NCBI GenBank assembly: GCA_030064795.1
Contig: JASJEI010000409.1
Coordinates: 1-7,200, forward strand
DNA from: Pleurocapsa sp. MO_226.B13
GTDB lineage: Bacteria > Cyanobacteriota > Cyanobacteriia > Cyanobacteriales > Xenococcaceae
Direction: 5' to 3'
Length of the DNA: 7,200 bases
Position 1 is the first letter of the stretch. The number at the start of each line of letters is the position of its first letter. Shown piece after piece: positions 6,088 to 7,200 of the stretch. The position numbers were made by a program, and so were the translations under genes. The notes under the pieces were generated by a model that saw only the letters and a program-made list of their open reading frames with translations, had not been told where the DNA came from and searched no databases.

Positions 6088-6099
6088 TCAAGTATTTTT

Positions 6100-7200
6100 A
6101 TGGTACAGCCTTCAGCATACGAGCAGTATATGCTCGAAATGATTAATCGCGCTCGTCTAAACCCCCAAGCAGAAGCAGACTTATATGGAATTGGATTGAA
6201 TGATGGTTTAGCTGCCAATACTATTTCTGACGATCCCAAACAACCTTTAGTATTCAATTCTTTATTGATTAATTCAGCGCGATCGCACAGCCAATGGATG
6301 CTCGATACAGATACTTTCTCTCATACTGGCGATGGCGGAACTAGTTCTCATCAACGGATGAAAAATGCGGGCTATCAATTTACAGGTAGCTGGCGATCGG
6401 GAGAAAATCTTGGCTACCAAGGCACGACTGGTACTGTTAATCTAACAAGTTTTACTGAATATATTCATCAAGGCTTATTTGAAAGTTCAGGTCATCGCAG
6501 AAATATCCTACAGTCAGATTATCGTGAAATTGGTTTGGGTAATCTTACGGGAGACTTTAGGGGTTATAACTCCCTAATGGTGACGCAAAACTTTGCTGAA
6601 TCTGGCTCGGATGTATTTCTTACAGGAGTTGCTTATGACGATTTAGTTATTGAAGACGACTTTTATACCGTAGGAGAAGGACTAGCAGGAATAGAAATTC
6701 GGGCAATTGACACCTCTGACAATAGCGTTTATATCACCATCACCATGGACGAAGGTGGCTACCAAATGGCGTTACCCGCAGGAACTTATGATGTGAGTTT
6801 TTACGATAATAATCAAACTATAGGAAATATCCGTCAAATTACTATTGATTCAGAAAATATCAAACTAGACCTAGACACTAGCAATCTTCCTCTTTCCTCA
6901 GATTTCGATACCAGTAATACTATTGTTCGCACCAATGCAGGAGCAGGGGAGTATGTCGATATCTTTGGTCAGCAATGGCAAGCCAGTCAAGGCTTTAGTA
7001 GTGGTCGTACCTTCTCTAACACTAACGCGATCGCTCAAACCGAGTCTGATTTTCTTTACCAGTCCGAACACATTGGTCGGGACTTTAATTACACTCAAGC
7101 AGTGGCAAATGGTAGTTACGATGTCACCCTCCACTTTGCCGAAATTTTCTTCAACCAGTCAGGCAAAAGGGTATTTGATGTTAGCCTCGAAGACCAGCTA
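6100..7200 (+). CDS. CAP-domain protein with malectin-like domain (3' truncated)
   Basis: The frame stays open for 367 codons to the window edge, so the C terminus is missing. Residues 7-167 form a CAP (SCP/PR-1-like) domain: MLEMINRARLNP near the N terminus, FSHTG with H75, GENLG with E102, and SSGHRRNIL with H132, the usual His/Glu/His cavity residues; the family's usual Trp before S-x-GHR is Phe127. Residues 183-258 look like a small beta-sandwich of the carboxypeptidase-regulatory type. From about 276, VRTNAGAGEY, then YDVTLHFAEIFF and GKRVFDV mark a malectin-type carbohydrate-binding domain. There is no signal peptide: the protein begins MVQPSAYEQY directly before the CAP fold. Related cyanobacterial proteins with this start often leave by type I secretion using C-terminal RTX-like repeats; that part is outside the window. 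ATG 6100 follows an in-frame TAA at 6082-6084 and fits relatives' starts. Confidence 0.88.
   Translation, partial: MVQPSAYEQYMLEMINRARLNPQAEADLYGIGLNDGLAANTISDDPKQPLVFNSLLINSARSHSQWMLDTDTFSHTGDGGTSSHQRMKNAGYQFTGSWRSGENLGYQGTTGTVNLTSFTEYIHQGLFESSGHRRNILQSDYREIGLGNLTGDFRGYNSLMVTQNFAESGSDVFLTGVAYDDLVIEDDFYTVGEGLAGIEIRAIDTSDNSVYITITMDEGGYQMALPAGTYDVSFYDNNQTIGNIRQITIDSENIKLDLDTSNLPLSSDFDTSNTIVRTNAGAGEYVDIFGQQWQASQGFSSGRTFSNTNAIAQTESDFLYQSEHIGRDFNYTQAVANGSYDVTLHFAEIFFNQSGKRVFDVSLEDQL

Larger units (their letters stand above)
5775..6099. other. 325-bp AT-rich gap with stem-loops
   Basis: No gene is supportable; the longest sensible small frame is a 14-codon one from an ATG near 5887. The gap holds a 9-bp hairpin (5919-5942), a larger stem-loop (5946-6021) and a candidate promoter (6059-6087). 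Directly after rsmG, GCAAA (5786-5790) and TTTGC (5805-5809) could pair, but the stem is too short and AT-rich to call a terminator. Confidence 0.6.
1145..7034. repeat. Nine HIP1 octamers (GCGATCGC) scattered through the window
   Basis: Perfect copies begin at 1145, 1243, 1702, 2576, 4019, 5322, 5467, 6279 and 7027. HIP1 is a known over-represented palindrome of many cyanobacterial genomes, so the copies mark the host lineage. Their presence in the STAND gene, the relic, rsmG and the CAP gene suggests all have resided in this genome type for some time. The ABC ATPase gene has only partial matches. Confidence 0.95.

Noticed and set aside
6069..6257. Minus-strand open frame of 62 codons
   Set aside because: It is antisense to the CAP domain start, and the CAP frame is clearly the real one.
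6740..6747. Run of CAT/CAC-like triplets near 6731-6750 resembling a histidine tag or vector sequence
   Set aside because: In the real frame it reads ITITM inside a coherent domain, so the resemblance is out of frame and accidental.
6898..7134. Minus-strand open frame of 78 codons
   Set aside because: It is antisense to the malectin-like domain and has no motif of its own.

Overview
The window comes from a cyanobacterium. Nine perfect copies of the octamer GCGATCGC (HIP1, starting at 1145, 1243, 1702, 2576, 4019, 5322, 5467, 6279 and 7027) lie in 7.2 kb, where chance predicts about 0.1. The large NB-ARC/WD40 architecture, the moderate AT richness and the lack of clear Shine-Dalgarno sites also fit. 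A filamentous or otherwise complex cyanobacterium is plausible, but that is inference.

Layout, all intact genes on the + strand. 1-264: AT-rich non-coding DNA with a 15-bp palindrome. 265-3852: a 1195-residue STAND ATPase (N-terminal HTH-like domain, NB-ARC, winged helix, short pentapeptide-like linker, 14 WD40 repeats, conserved C-terminal tail). 3853-4370: a 518-bp gap that is not empty. On the minus strand it carries a decayed fragment of a glycosyltransferase-like gene, split over two frames. 4371-5018: a soluble ABC ATPase resembling the A subunits of energy-coupling factor (ECF) transporters. 5031-5774: rsmG (16S rRNA m7G methyltransferase), 12 nt downstream and probably co-transcribed with the ATPase. 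5775-6099: a 325-bp gap with two stem-loops and a candidate promoter. 6100 to the window edge: the 5' part of a CAP-domain protein with a malectin-like domain, no signal peptide, and no stop before the window ends.

The genes do not form one obvious pathway. The ATPase/rsmG pair is housekeeping. The STAND protein is a signalling or conflict-type sensor with no recognisable effector domain of its own. The CAP-malectin protein looks like a secreted or surface carbohydrate-binding protein.

The strongest unusual signals are: (i) an almost perfect 126-bp tandem duplication inside the WD40 array (one mismatch), indicating recent blade duplication that brings the array to 14, i.e. two seven-bladed propellers; (ii) residue variation between blades concentrated at fixed positions; (iii) the glycosyltransferase relic; (iv) a 12-bp sequence found in inverted orientation exactly 16 nt before two different start codons; (v) a 15-bp-arm stem-loop upstream of the CAP gene. 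I see no CRISPR array, tRNA, rRNA, transposase or convincing intrinsic terminator.
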